From positions 1 through 30,391 of the forward strand of contig CAZYKR010000011.1 of NCBI GenBank assembly GCA_964648005.1: a stretch of 30,391 nt of DNA. The letters are read 5' to 3'. The notes below the pieces were generated by a model. That model was given only the letters and a program-made list of their open reading frames with translations, had not been told where the DNA came from and did not search any database. This document shows positions 15,413 through 22,781 of this stretch, one piece after another; within the stretch, counting starts at the first letter, position 1, and each line of letters starts with the position of its first letter. The stretch is from JAGQTE01 sp964648005 (GTDB lineage: Bacteria > Actinomycetota > Acidimicrobiia > Acidimicrobiales > Acidimicrobilacustridaceae). The translations under genes were made by a program, and so were the position numbers.

Positions 15413-16426
15413 GTGACCGACATCGATGCGCGTCCCGAGACCGAGCCGGAGGAGCCGAGCGATCGGCGCCGGTTCCTGACCAAGGGGGCGGTCGCGGCGG
15501 CTGTCGCTGCTGCGGGTGTGGCGATCGCCCGACCCGCTGAGGCGGCCAACGGCAGCAACTTCGTCCTCGGCAACAACTCGAACAACGCCACGAACGACAC
15601 GGTCGTGACGGGCTCGCAGTTCCGGTTCGTGCGTTCGACGGGCATCTCTGTGCAGGGCACGAACGGCAACGGCACGGGTGTGTACGGCCTCTCCGGCGAC
15701 TCCGCCGGTGGTGGCATCGGTGTGCGGGGGCGGACGAACAACTCGGGCATCGGCGTGCTCGGCGAGGCACCCAGCACGTCGTCGTCGGGCACCGGCGTCA
15801 AGGGCACATCGGGCATCGGTGCCGGTGTGTGGGGCGAGGGCGGTACGTCGTCGGTCCGTGGCGTCGGCCTGCGCGGCAGCTCGTCGCTGGGCGCGTCGCT
15901 GCTGCTCGACGAGACGGGGATCACGGTGCCGCCGGTGTCCGGCTCGTGGCAGCGTGGCAGCTTCCTGAACAAGGGCGGCCAGCTCTGGTACTGCTACGTC
16001 GCGGGGACCGGCACGGCGTCGAAGTGGGTGAAGGTCTCGGGCGCCCCGATGATCCTCGGCACGTCATACCGCGCCTACGACTCCCGGGCCGGCTTCGCGC
16101 CGCTCGGCGTCACCAAGGGCAAGCTCACCGAAGGGCAGACCCGCACGAACATCGACTTGAAGGTCAATGGCGGCGCCGAGGCCATCCCGATCGGCATCAG
16201 CGCGGCGATCGTCAACCTGACGGCGACCAACACCAGCTCGGCTGGCTTCTTGGGCATCTTCAAGAACGGCACGGTGTGGCCGGGCACGTCGACCGTGAAC
16301 TGGTTCGCCACGAACTCGAGCATCGCCAACTCGGCGATCGTCGCCGTCGACGCGCAGAGCCGGGTGTCGGTGCGCTGCGCCGGTTCGGCCGACTTCATCA
16401 TCGACGTCATCGGGTTCATGCCCTGA
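15413..16426 (+). CDS. Tat-exported repeat protein with a C-terminal surface domain
   Basis: This 337-residue protein carries a twin-arginine signal (DRRRFLTKG, residues 17-25), a hydrophobic Ala-rich stretch and a cleavage site after AEA (about residue 44). Residues about 60-150 are a Gly-rich repeat region with GTGVYG, GIGVRG, GIGVLG, GTGVKG and GAGVWG blocks, as in stacked beta-helices. The end (about 230-337) matches a domain common in secreted actinobacterial proteins, with a YRAYDSR start, AAIVNLTATN and a final IDVIGFMP. It should fold in the cytosol, leave by Tat and stay on or near the cell surface. Its role is unknown; adhesion or matrix binding is a guess. GTG 15413 has GAGGAGG before it. 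A hairpin at 16453-16485 probably ends the transcript. Confidence 0.85.
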   Translation: MTDIDARPETEPEEPSDRRRFLTKGAVAAAVAAAGVAIARPAEAANGSNFVLGNNSNNATNDTVVTGSQFRFVRSTGISVQGTNGNGTGVYGLSGDSAGGGIGVRGRTNNSGIGVLGEAPSTSSSGTGVKGTSGIGAGVWGEGGTSSVRGVGLRGSSSLGASLLLDETGITVPPVSGSWQRGSFLNKGGQLWYCYVAGTGTASKWVKVSGAPMILGTSYRAYDSRAGFAPLGVTKGKLTEGQTRTNIDLKVNGGAEAIPIGISAAIVNLTATNTSSAGFLGIFKNGTVWPGTSTVNWFATNSSIANSAIVAVDAQSRVSVRCAGSADFIIDVIGFMP

Positions 16427-16452
16427 GCTGACGCCCGCAGTCCACGTACGTC

Positions 16453-16485
16453 CCGGCGCCGACGGCCTCGTGTCGTCGGCGCCGG
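16453..16485 (+). terminator. GC-rich hairpin after the exported repeat-protein gene
   Basis: Perfect 12-bp arms CCGGCGCCGACG (16453-16464) and CGTCGGCGCCGG (16474-16485) enclose a 9-base loop, 27 bases after the stop. There is no T-run, as is usual for GC-rich actinobacteria. Being symmetrical, it could also stop transcription from the convergent Fic gene. Confidence 0.6.
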
Positions 16486-16537
16486 CGCGTCCGGGCCGGG
16501 GCGCGACCGGGCCTGTGTGCGTCCGGGCCCCGACATG

Positions 16538-16575
16538 CGCTCGGGGGACTCGCTCGGGGGACTCGCTCGGGGAGT
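16538..16575. repeat. 13-bp tandem repeats at the 3' end of the Fic gene
   Basis: CGCTCGGGGGACT occurs at 16538-16550 and 16551-16563, and a 12-bp variant at 16564-16575. They abut the Fic stop codon (16579-16581) on the convergent side. No function is evident. Confidence 0.8.
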
Positions 16576-16578
16576 CGC

Positions 16579-17832
16579 TCAGGTGGCGGCGAGCAGTCGG
16601 GCGATCGGCTCCGACAGCGCCGGTGCCGGGGCGTAGCCGACCCCGGGCCGGCCGTCGACGCGTCGCGACGGTGGCAGCGGTCGGCGGACGAGGGCGCCGA
16701 GGTCCGCCAGCGCCTCGAGCGCCGCCGCCGGTGCCGTGCGGTCCTCATCGGTGTCGATCGCCAGCTCCTCGAGGTGGGCGGGCGTCAGGAGGCGTGCAAT
16801 GCCGGCGTGCACGATGAGCGCTGCCGCCGCATCCTCCAGACCGCCGAGCGCCGCTACCTCGCCGACACAGGCGTCGAGCGCTTCGGCTCGGCGCCGGTTG
16901 CGCTGGGCGCCGAGCACGGACCAGTGCGTCGTGAGCGCCGCGAACGGTGTCGGGTCGAGCAGCTCGGCGTCCCAGGTGGGCGTCGTCCACTGCCCCTGCT
17001 GGAGCGCCTGCACGTAGTCGTTGCGACGTTCGGTCATCAGCTCGATGGCGCCGAGGTCGAGTGACGGCGTCGAGCGCGCCGCCACCAGCAGGTAGAGGAG
17101 GCGGGCGGTGCGACCGTTGCCGTCGACCCACGGGTGCAGGCTCATCCAGCAGAAGGCGATCCACGCCGCTACCGCCGGTGCCGGGGCGTCGGTCATCGCC
17201 GCTTCGGTGACGATGCGTTCGGCGAGCGGGCGCACCACCGCCGCCGGCGGGTGCGCATACGGGCTGACCCGGGCGACCCACGCCGAGGTACGGCTGCGCA
17301 GCACCGCAGGGTTGGTCTCGTCGTCGCTGGTGCGGCGACCCTCGACCAGGGCGTGCAGCACGAACGGCGTCTCGATGCGCAGCGGGTATGGCTCGAGCCC
17401 CATGCGGGCCAGGGTCACCTGGACGTCGATGTAGCGGTAGGCCTCGGCGACGCCGGCGCGGCGCTCGACGTGACGCTTGGACAGGAAGGCCCGCGGTGGC
17501 GGGAACAGCGGTTGGGTGACGGCACCGCTGATCGACGGGTAGATGCCGGCGAGCGCCGTCGTCGTGTGGTCGGTCAGCCAGCGGCCCATCGTCCGCACGG
17601 CGTCGGGGCTCAGGCCGCCGACGGTGTGCTCGAGCTCGCGGTGCGCCGTGGCGTGCGCGTCGAGCAGCTCGACCGGCAGGTCCGGGAACGGCGGCACCGC
17701 CACCTCGACCCACGGTGTGCCGGGCTCCTCGCTTGCGTCGGCCGTCCCGGGTGCAGCGACGTCCCCGGGCTCGGTCGGAGCGCCGTCGGGCACGAGGCCG
17801 TCGGGAGCGGCGCCGTCGGTGCCGTCAGCCAT
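16579..17832 (-). CDS. Fic domain protein (putative AMP/NMP transferase)
   Basis: This 417-residue protein has a complete Fic motif HPWVDGNGRTAR (residues 233-244), with catalytic His233 and phosphate-binding Gly/Asn/Gly/Arg. This predicts transfer of AMP or another nucleotide fragment onto a protein hydroxyl group. A substrate flap is expected just before, around residues 170-190. The usual self-inhibition motif (S/TxxxE[G/N]) is not visible in the N-terminal helices: the equivalent stretch reads GIYPSISGAVTQP. The enzyme may therefore lack that brake, though I could miss a distant form. The first 45 residues are Asp/Gly/Pro-rich. A C-terminal region (about 300-417) has winged-helix-like character. 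ATG 17832 overlaps the end of the VOC gene by 8 bases, so they form an operon. Confidence 0.87.
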   Translation of the reverse strand: MADGTDGAAPDGLVPDGAPTEPGDVAAPGTADASEEPGTPWVEVAVPPFPDLPVELLDAHATAHRELEHTVGGLSPDAVRTMGRWLTDHTTTALAGIYPSISGAVTQPLFPPPRAFLSKRHVERRAGVAEAYRYIDVQVTLARMGLEPYPLRIETPFVLHALVEGRRTSDDETNPAVLRSRTSAWVARVSPYAHPPAAVVRPLAERIVTEAAMTDAPAPAVAAWIAFCWMSLHPWVDGNGRTARLLYLLVAARSTPSLDLGAIELMTERRNDYVQALQQGQWTTPTWDAELLDPTPFAALTTHWSVLGAQRNRRRAEALDACVGEVAALGGLEDAAAALIVHAGIARLLTPAHLEELAIDTDEDRTAPAAALEALADLGALVRRPLPPSRRVDGRPGVGYAPAPALSEPIARLLAAT

Positions 17833-18301
17833 CGGCGGGTTCGTCGTCGACCGCGATGCCGTCGGGAAGCTCGGTGCGGAAGACGAGGGTCGGGGCGATA
17901 CCGAAGATGGCTCGGGCGCCCTGGGAGGTGAGGTGGATGGTGTCGGCGTTGTCCACGACGACCGACGTGCCCGCTTCGGCGAGCCGGGTCCGCAGCGCAT
18001 CGAGGTCGCCGTGGCCGGGCACGGAGAACAGCAGCTGGGTGAGCGCCACCTCGGGGTCGAGGATCTGCGGCCGGTCGCCGGTTGCCGTGCGGTGCAGGAG
18101 GTTGATGGCGATGGCCCCGGCGTCGAGCGTGACGACCTCGGCATCGACCCCCGGATGCGGTCCACGGGCAACCACCTCGAAGCCGAGCAGGTCGACGAAG
18201 AGCTCGAGCACCCGGTCGAGGTCGTCGACGATGTACTCCAGGCCGATCAGCTGCGGCATGCGCTCGCGTGGCTGGGCCCCTTCGGTGGCTGGCTCGGTCA
18301 C
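17825..18301 (-). CDS. VOC family protein upstream of Fic
   Basis: This 158-residue protein has one recognisable VOC half: LIGLEYIVDDLDRVLELFVDLLGFEVVARG (residues 18-47) followed by AIAINLLHR. The second half is diverged, with TQLLFSVPGHGDLDALRTRLAEAG and a short end. Metal-ligand positions are unclear, so it may bind a ligand rather than catalyse. GTG 18301 has AGGAGCG 6 bases before it; an internal ATG at 18259 would shorten it by 14 residues. It leads the VOC-Fic pair, and its promoter would lie on the left side of the structured gap 18302-18821. Confidence 0.75.
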   Translation of the reverse strand: MTEPATEGAQPRERMPQLIGLEYIVDDLDRVLELFVDLLGFEVVARGPHPGVDAEVVTLDAGAIAINLLHRTATGDRPQILDPEVALTQLLFSVPGHGDLDALRTRLAEAGTSVVVDNADTIHLTSQGARAIFGIAPTLVFRTELPDGIAVDDEPADG

Positions 18302-18424
18302 GGATCGCTCCTGTGCTGCGTCCTCGTCGGCGGCCCTGGCGGCGCGGCCGGCGCCAGAGCCTACCGGCGGCCGTCTGGCCGACTGATTGGCCGGGTGGTC
18401 GGGTGGCGGCCTGCGCGGCGCGAT

Positions 18425-18675
18425 CCGTTCTGGTAGTGAACTCGCGGCGTTGGTGGCGCGAGTTCACCACCAGTACGGACCGCCCTCGTTCTGGTAGCCG
18501 ACTCGCGTCGTTGGTGACGCGAGTTCACCACCAGTACGGGGGTGCTCGTCGGTGCTCTTCGGGGCCTGGGACGGGTGCGCCTGGGCAAACTGACCGGCTG
18601 CACTACCAGTACGGAACCACCTCGTTCTGGTGGTGCAGACGGTGGGCAAACTGACCGGTTTCACTACCGGAACGA
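18425..18675. repeat. Array of four 54-bp palindromic units
   Basis: Units lie at 18425-18478, 18486-18539, 18561-18614 and 18622-18675, with spacers of 7, 21 and 7 bases. Units 1 and 2 are about 90% identical. In unit 1 the arms 18425-18446 and 18457-18478 match at 20 of 22 positions. Units 3 and 4 keep the outer ends (CTGG near the left, CACTACC near the right) but share a different centre that includes TGGGCAAACTGACCGG. Confidence 0.85.
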
Positions 18676-18722
18676 GGGGTGGGGTTAGTGGGGTGGGGTG
18701 CGGTGTGGGGTTTGTGGTGGGG
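18676..18722 (+). other. G-tract run with G-quadruplex potential
   Basis: Six GGGG tracts lie in 47 bases (18676-79, 18681-84, 18690-93, 18695-98, 18707-10, 18719-22). The first four have loops of 1, 5 and 1 bases, the classic intramolecular quadruplex pattern. They sit on the non-template strand upstream of the rightward operon. Confidence 0.7.
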
Positions 18723-18744
18723 TTGCGGTCTTGACCTGGAGGCG

Positions 18745-18769
18745 AGACAGATTTCGAGGACGTCTGGCC
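18745..18769 (+). promoter_or_regulatory. Shared 25-bp operator-like motif, copy C
   Basis: It begins AGACAG and has GTCT at 18762-18765, giving a 21-bp imperfect palindrome core. It aligns without gaps to the copies at 22666 and 27130; 14 of 21 core bases are invariant. It ends at the expected -35 position of the promoter at 18765-18794. Confidence 0.65.
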
Positions 18770-18794
18770 GGGCCCGGGAGCCGGGTGCTACAAA
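18765..18794 (+). promoter_or_regulatory. Promoter of the dehydrogenase-P450-CMD operon
   Basis: An extended -10 TGCTACAAA ends at 18794, with a weak -35 (TGGCCG, 18765-18770) 18 bases before it, overlapping motif copy C. The start codon at 18822 is 27 bases beyond the -10, with GAGGGGG in the leader. Confidence 0.45.
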
Positions 18795-18821
18795 CGGCGC
18801 ACACCGGCGAGCGAGGGGGCA

Positions 18822-19691
18822 GTGGTGGCAGGAGCGGACGCGACGATCGGCTTCGTCGGGCTGGGGTCGATCGGCCGGCCGATGGTCGAGAACATGCTGC
18901 TGGCCGACCTCGACGTCGTCGTCTTCGACCTCGACGCTCTCGTCATGGACGAGTTGGCGGTGCTCGGCGCCCGCCCCGCCGCCGACCTGGCCGAGCTCGC
19001 CGCCGCCTCGTCGATCGTCGGCGTCTGCGTGCCGGCCGATCAGCACGTGCGGGCGGTGCTCGACGGGCCCGACGGTGTGCTCGCGCATCTGGCCGAGGGT
19101 GCCACGGTGTCGATCCACTCGACGGTGCTGCCCGAGACCGTGGTCTGGGCGGCCGACGCAGCGGCGGCCCAGGGCATCACCGTCGTCGAGGCGCCCGTCA
19201 CGGGCGGGTTCATGGCGGCGCAGCAGGGGCGCTCGACGTTCCTGCTCGGCGGCGACCCCGCCACGTTCGCTGCCATCGAGCCGATCCTGGCGGCGTGCGG
19301 TGAGGAGCGCATCCACGCCGGCGGCCTCGGCGACGCCAGCCGGCTCAAGCTGTGCATCAACCTCCAGACCTACGCCACCTTCATGGGCGTTGCCGAGGCC
19401 GCGACGCTGGCGAAGGCGAACGGCCTGTCGATCGACGCGCTCAAGGCGGCGATGAAGGCCAACGGCCAGCTCGGCGTGATGACCGAGATGTACATGATCC
19501 TGCACGACTTCTCGCCCGAGACGCTGGCCGACCCGTCGATGCAGTCGACGCTGGAGGGCTACGCCGCCATCATCGAGAAGGACCTCGTGCTGATCTCGCA
19601 GCTCGCAGCGGCGAGCGGGGTCGAGGTGCCCGCCGCCGAGCTGGCCGGCCGGCGAGCCCGCAACGTCTACTTCCTCGACGACGAGCACTGA
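18822..19691 (+). CDS. 3-hydroxyisobutyrate dehydrogenase-like NAD(P)-dependent oxidoreductase
   Basis: This 289-residue beta-hydroxyacid dehydrogenase has the Rossmann turn GFVGLGSIGRPM (residues 10-21), the substrate loop EAPVTGGF (123-130) with the family Gly-Gly, and the catalytic Lys in RLKLCINL (Lys176, with Asn180). It should oxidise a short 3-hydroxyacid or reduce an aldehyde acid with NAD(P). GTG 18822 follows GAGGGGG; a second GTG is the next codon. It is 28 bases before a P450 gene, with a CMD gene after that, and its promoter carries motif copy C. The natural substrate is probably a breakdown product handled by those neighbours (inference). Confidence 0.88.
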   Translation: MVAGADATIGFVGLGSIGRPMVENMLLADLDVVVFDLDALVMDELAVLGARPAADLAELAAASSIVGVCVPADQHVRAVLDGPDGVLAHLAEGATVSIHSTVLPETVVWAADAAAAQGITVVEAPVTGGFMAAQQGRSTFLLGGDPATFAAIEPILAACGEERIHAGGLGDASRLKLCINLQTYATFMGVAEAATLAKANGLSIDALKAAMKANGQLGVMTEMYMILHDFSPETLADPSMQSTLEGYAAIIEKDLVLISQLAAASGVEVPAAELAGRRARNVYFLDDEH

Positions 19692-19719
19692 CGAGAACCG
19701 ACCAGGAAAGCTGAGGACC

Positions 19720-20976
19720 ATGGAGCTGAGCGACGTCAACCTGCTCGAAGACACCTGGTGGGGCGAGGTGCCCCACGAGATGTTCGACCTGCTGCGCGAA
19801 CAGGCGCCGGTGTTCTGGCATGCCGAGCCGCCCGAGCAAGGTCCAGGCTTCTGGGCGGTGACGCGGTGGGAGGACATCCGCGCCGTCTCCACGGACACCG
19901 CCACCTTCTCGAACGAGGAGAAGGGCACGTTCATCAAGGACCCGGACCCCGAGGCGTTGGCCCAGTACCGCCTGTCCATCCTCAACATGGACCCGCCCAA
20001 GCACCACCGCTATCGCCGCCTGGTGAACCGGGGCTTCACGCCGCGCGTCATCCGCACGCTGGAGCAGACGATCGAGGAACGGTCGAGGATGATCGTCGAC
20101 CAGCTCGAGTCGAACAGCGACATCGACTTCGTGGCCGACGTCGCCGTGCAGATGCCGGCCCAGGTGATCTGCGACATGTTGGGCGTGCCGCCCGAGGACC
20201 AGCAGATGGTCGTCGACTGGACGAACACCATGGTCGGCTTCGACGACCCCTACTGGCAGAACACGGCCGAGGACGGCATGAACGCCGCGGTGGCCATGTT
20301 CGGCTACTGCTTCGAGTTGGCCCAGCAGCGCCGCGCCGAGCCCCGTGACGACATCGCGTCGGTGCTCGTCGAGGCCGAGGTCGACGGCGAGCGCCTCACC
20401 GACGAGGAGCTGGTGATGTTCTTCGTCACCTTGGCGGTGGCAGGCAACGAGACGACCCGCAACCTGATCACCCACTCGGTGATGGCGCTCGACCGGTTTC
20501 CCGAGGTCGCCGCCGAGCTGCGGGCCGACCCGTCGCTCTGGCCGACGGCCGTGGAGGAGATGCTGCGCTGGGGCAGCTCGATCCACAACTTCCGCCGCAC
20601 GGCCATGGTCGACACCCGCATCGGCGACGTCGACATCGCCGCCGGCGACAAGGTCGTCATCTACTACATGGCCGGCAATTTCGACCCGGCCGTGTTCGCC
20701 GACCCGCACACGTTCGACATCCGCCGCAGCGCCAACGAGCACCAGACGTTCGGCGGCGGCGGCGAGCACTACTGCCTCGGCGCCAACCTGGCCAAGGTCG
20801 AGATCCGGGCGATGCTGCGCGAGTTCGTCGACCGCGTCGACTCGTTCCAGATCACCGGCGATCCGATCCGCATGCGATCGGATTTCATCAACGGCATCAA
20901 CAAGCTGCCGATGCACATCGGCACCGTTGCTCCGGCGACGTCGGCGTCCACATCGTCGGACGCGGCGTCGGCCTGA
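19720..20976 (+). CDS. Cytochrome P450
   Basis: This 418-residue soluble bacterial P450 has the helix-C block MDPPKHHRYRRLVNRGFTPR (residues 90-109), I-helix AGNETT (241-246), K-helix ExxR (Glu280-Arg283) and heme loop FGGGGEHYCLGANLAK with Cys352 as the axial ligand. The MDPPKHHRYRRLV and TFGGGGEHYCLGANLA forms are typical of actinobacterial lipid and steroid P450s (CYP124/125/142-like), so hydroxylation of a long-chain or ring lipid is likely. Ferredoxin and reductase partners are not in the window. The C-terminus has a short Ser/Ala tail. GAGGACC precedes ATG 19720. It is the second gene of the operon under motif C. Confidence 0.92.
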   Translation: MELSDVNLLEDTWWGEVPHEMFDLLREQAPVFWHAEPPEQGPGFWAVTRWEDIRAVSTDTATFSNEEKGTFIKDPDPEALAQYRLSILNMDPPKHHRYRRLVNRGFTPRVIRTLEQTIEERSRMIVDQLESNSDIDFVADVAVQMPAQVICDMLGVPPEDQQMVVDWTNTMVGFDDPYWQNTAEDGMNAAVAMFGYCFELAQQRRAEPRDDIASVLVEAEVDGERLTDEELVMFFVTLAVAGNETTRNLITHSVMALDRFPEVAAELRADPSLWPTAVEEMLRWGSSIHNFRRTAMVDTRIGDVDIAAGDKVVIYYMAGNFDPAVFADPHTFDIRRSANEHQTFGGGGEHYCLGANLAKVEIRAMLREFVDRVDSFQITGDPIRMRSDFINGINKLPMHIGTVAPATSASTSSDAASA

Positions 20977-20987
20977 GGGGGAGTGTG

Positions 20988-21380
20988 ATGAGCGACGAGT
21001 CGATCCTGCCGTCCGACGAGCGCATCGCCCAGGGGAGCGAGGTGTTCGACGCCGTGTACGGCGGCGTCCTCGGCCCGGCGCCGCCGGGGATGCTCGACTA
21101 CGCCGACCTGATGCTGGGCCAGCTCTTCGCCGAGGGGTGGGCCCGTCCGCAGCTGGGGTTCCGGGAGCGGCGGCTGCTGACGCTGGCGTCGATCGCTGCC
21201 GTCGGCGACGCCGACACGTGGGCCATCCACCTCGAGGCGGCGCTGCGCAACGGCGAGCTGAGCGATGTGGAGGCACGGGAGTGCGTCATCCACTTGACGC
21301 ACTACCTCGGCTACCCGCGCACCTCGCCGCTGCTGCTCAAGACCGAGGAGATCATCGCCAAGGTGGCGTCCGACGCCTGA
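20988..21380 (+). CDS. Carboxymuconolactone decarboxylase family protein
   Basis: This 130-residue protein of the CMD/AhpD-like all-helical fold has FRERRLLTLASIAAVGD (about residues 58-74) and HLEAALRNGELSDVEARECVIHLTHYLGYP (81-110). The family Glu and two His are present, and there is no CxxC, so it is PcaC-like rather than an AhpD-type peroxidase. Such proteins can decarboxylate or isomerise lactones; the substrate is unknown. ATG 20988 has GAGGGGGAG before it (GTG 20985 is an alternative one codon longer). It closes the dehydrogenase-P450-CMD operon, 11 bases after the P450 stop, and may act on the product of that pair (inference). Confidence 0.87.
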   Translation: MSDESILPSDERIAQGSEVFDAVYGGVLGPAPPGMLDYADLMLGQLFAEGWARPQLGFRERRLLTLASIAAVGDADTWAIHLEAALRNGELSDVEARECVIHLTHYLGYPRTSPLLLKTEEIIAKVASDA

Positions 21381-21419
21381 GCGTCGGGTCCGGGCCCGTC
21401 GGGAGTCGGCGGGCGTCGG

Positions 21420-22643
21420 TCAGAACGTGATCGGGAGGCTGACCCAGCCGGTGACGTTGCCGCTGTGGAAGCGGACCTTGGCGTCCTGGTCGACCTCGTA
21501 GCCGGGAAGGCGACGCTGCAGCTCCTCGAGCGCGACGCGCGCCTCCATGCGCGCCAGGCCGGCGCCGAGGCAGTAGTGGGCGCCGTAGCCGAAGGCGATG
21601 TGGCGGTCGGGGTGTCGGTCGATGTCGAACTGGTCTGCCGTCGATCCGAAGACGCGCTCGTCGCGGTTGGCGGCGCCGATGAGCAGCAGCACCGAGTCGC
21701 CGGCGTGGATGGTTTGGCCGTGCAGCTCGTGGTCGACGGTGGCGGTGCGGTGCATGTACTGCGTCGAGCTCCAGAAGCGCAGCACCTCTTCGACGGCGTC
21801 GGGGATGCGTCCGGGGTCGGCGGCGAGCATCGCCCGCTGCTCGGGGTGGCGACTGAGCACCTCGACGGCATTGGCGACGAGCTTCGTGGTCGTCTCGTGG
21901 CCGGCGATGATGAACAGGATCGAGAAGCCCAGCAGCTCGTCGTCGGTGAGCGGACGTCCCTCGACCTGGGCCTGGGCGAGGTCGGTTGCCAGGCCGTGAC
22001 CTTCGCCGCGACGCCGCTGGGGGAGGTCGTCGCTGAAGTAGCGCACGAGCTCGAAGAACCCCTCGAGCGCGGCGGCGGGCAGCGCCATCTGGCCGTCCTC
22101 GCGGATGAGGATCTGGTCGGCGTGGTGGCGCAGCTCGGGCCGGTCGGCCTCAGGCATGCCGAGCACGGCGGAGATCACGTCCATCGGGAACGGGCCGGTG
22201 AGGTCGGCGACGAGGTCGCAGCGGTCGCCCCGCTCGAGGATGCGGTCGAGGTAGCCGGTGACGATGCGACGGGCCTCCGCCTCGAGCTCGGCCACGCGGC
22301 GGGGGGTGAAGATGCGATTGACCAGCTTGCGCATGGCGGTGTGCTCGGGCGGGTCGAGCACGATCAGCGTCTGCAGCGTCTGGTTGGGGCCGCGCGACTC
22401 GAGGGCGATGCCCTCGGTCGACGTGTAGGTCGCCGGGTCGCGGAACGCCTGCTGCACGTCGTCGTAGCGACTGAGCGCCCAGAAGCGCAGCTCGTCGTTC
22501 CAGTACGCAGGTGCCTCGTCACGCAGGCGCCCGTACACGGCGAAGGGGTCGTCGTGCAGTGAGAAGGCGTACGGGTTGTAGACCAGCTCGGCGGTGTCGT
22601 CGGCGGTCGTGGTGGCGGCAGTGTCGTCGGACGTGGCGACCAT
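21420..22643 (-). CDS. Cytochrome P450 (second copy)
   Basis: This 407-residue P450 has helix C LDPPEHTAMRKLVNRIFTPRR (residues 96-116), I-helix AGHETT (247-252), ExxR (Glu286-Arg289) and heme loop FGYGAHYCLGAGLARME with Cys358. It differs clearly from the P450 at 19720 (it has AGHETT and FGYGAHYC), so the two are not recent duplicates. The substrate is unknown. ATG 22643 lies 8 bases beyond a likely -10, so the message is probably leaderless. Motif copy A lies 22 bases upstream, linking it to the same control as the 18822 and 27231 operons. The APH(6)-like gene is divergent. Confidence 0.92.
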   Translation of the reverse strand: MVATSDDTAATTTADDTAELVYNPYAFSLHDDPFAVYGRLRDEAPAYWNDELRFWALSRYDDVQQAFRDPATYTSTEGIALESRGPNQTLQTLIVLDPPEHTAMRKLVNRIFTPRRVAELEAEARRIVTGYLDRILERGDRCDLVADLTGPFPMDVISAVLGMPEADRPELRHHADQILIREDGQMALPAAALEGFFELVRYFSDDLPQRRRGEGHGLATDLAQAQVEGRPLTDDELLGFSILFIIAGHETTTKLVANAVEVLSRHPEQRAMLAADPGRIPDAVEEVLRFWSSTQYMHRTATVDHELHGQTIHAGDSVLLLIGAANRDERVFGSTADQFDIDRHPDRHIAFGYGAHYCLGAGLARMEARVALEELQRRLPGYEVDQDAKVRFHSGNVTGWVSLPITF

Positions 22644-22650
22644 GCGGGCG

Positions 22651-22678
22651 ACCGTACCACCGATCAGACAGTTTCCAA
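22651..22678 (-). promoter_or_regulatory. Promoter of the second P450 gene, overlapping motif copy A
   Basis: On the minus strand, TTGGAA (22678-22673) precedes an extended -10 TGGTACGGT (hexamer TACGGT, 22656-22651) by 16 bases. The ATG at 22643 is 7 bases beyond the -10, giving a leaderless message. The motif spans the -35 and part of the spacer, a repressor-like placement. Confidence 0.45.
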
Positions 22679-22690
22679 GAACGTCTTGGC
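22666..22690 (+). promoter_or_regulatory. Shared 25-bp operator-like motif, copy A
   Basis: AGACAG at the left, GTCT at 22683-22686, with a further inner palindrome CCAAGA-ACG-TCTTGG (22675-22689). It is in the 138-bp gap between the P450 (start 22643, minus) and the kinase-like gene (start 22782, plus), and matches copies at 18745 and 27130. Confidence 0.65.
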
Positions 22691-22781
22691 TCGTGGCGAA
22701 GCGTCCGTTTGGCGCGATCGTGCAGCCAGGCGAGCGGCAACTCGTGACGCCGCGCCGGTGCGCCCGTGACACGATCCGGCG

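Larger units (their letters stand above)
18302..18821. other. 520-bp structured divergent intergenic region
   Basis: No credible gene is seen. From left to right it holds about 120 bp of plain GC-rich DNA upstream of the VOC gene, four 54-bp units with conserved ends (18425-18675), a G-tract run (18676-18722), the shared 25-bp motif (18745-18769), and a promoter for the rightward operon. Short open frames in the palindromic units are artefacts of the repeats. Confidence 0.85.

Noticed and set aside
18425..18675. Possible CRISPR array
   Set aside because: The units are long, palindromic and have different centres; spacers are only 7-21 bases; there are no cas genes. It does not fit any CRISPR type.
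19570..21276. A long minus-strand open frame across the dehydrogenase, P450 and CMD genes
   Set aside because: The plus strand encodes three proteins with intact motifs; the opposite frame has no recognisable domain.
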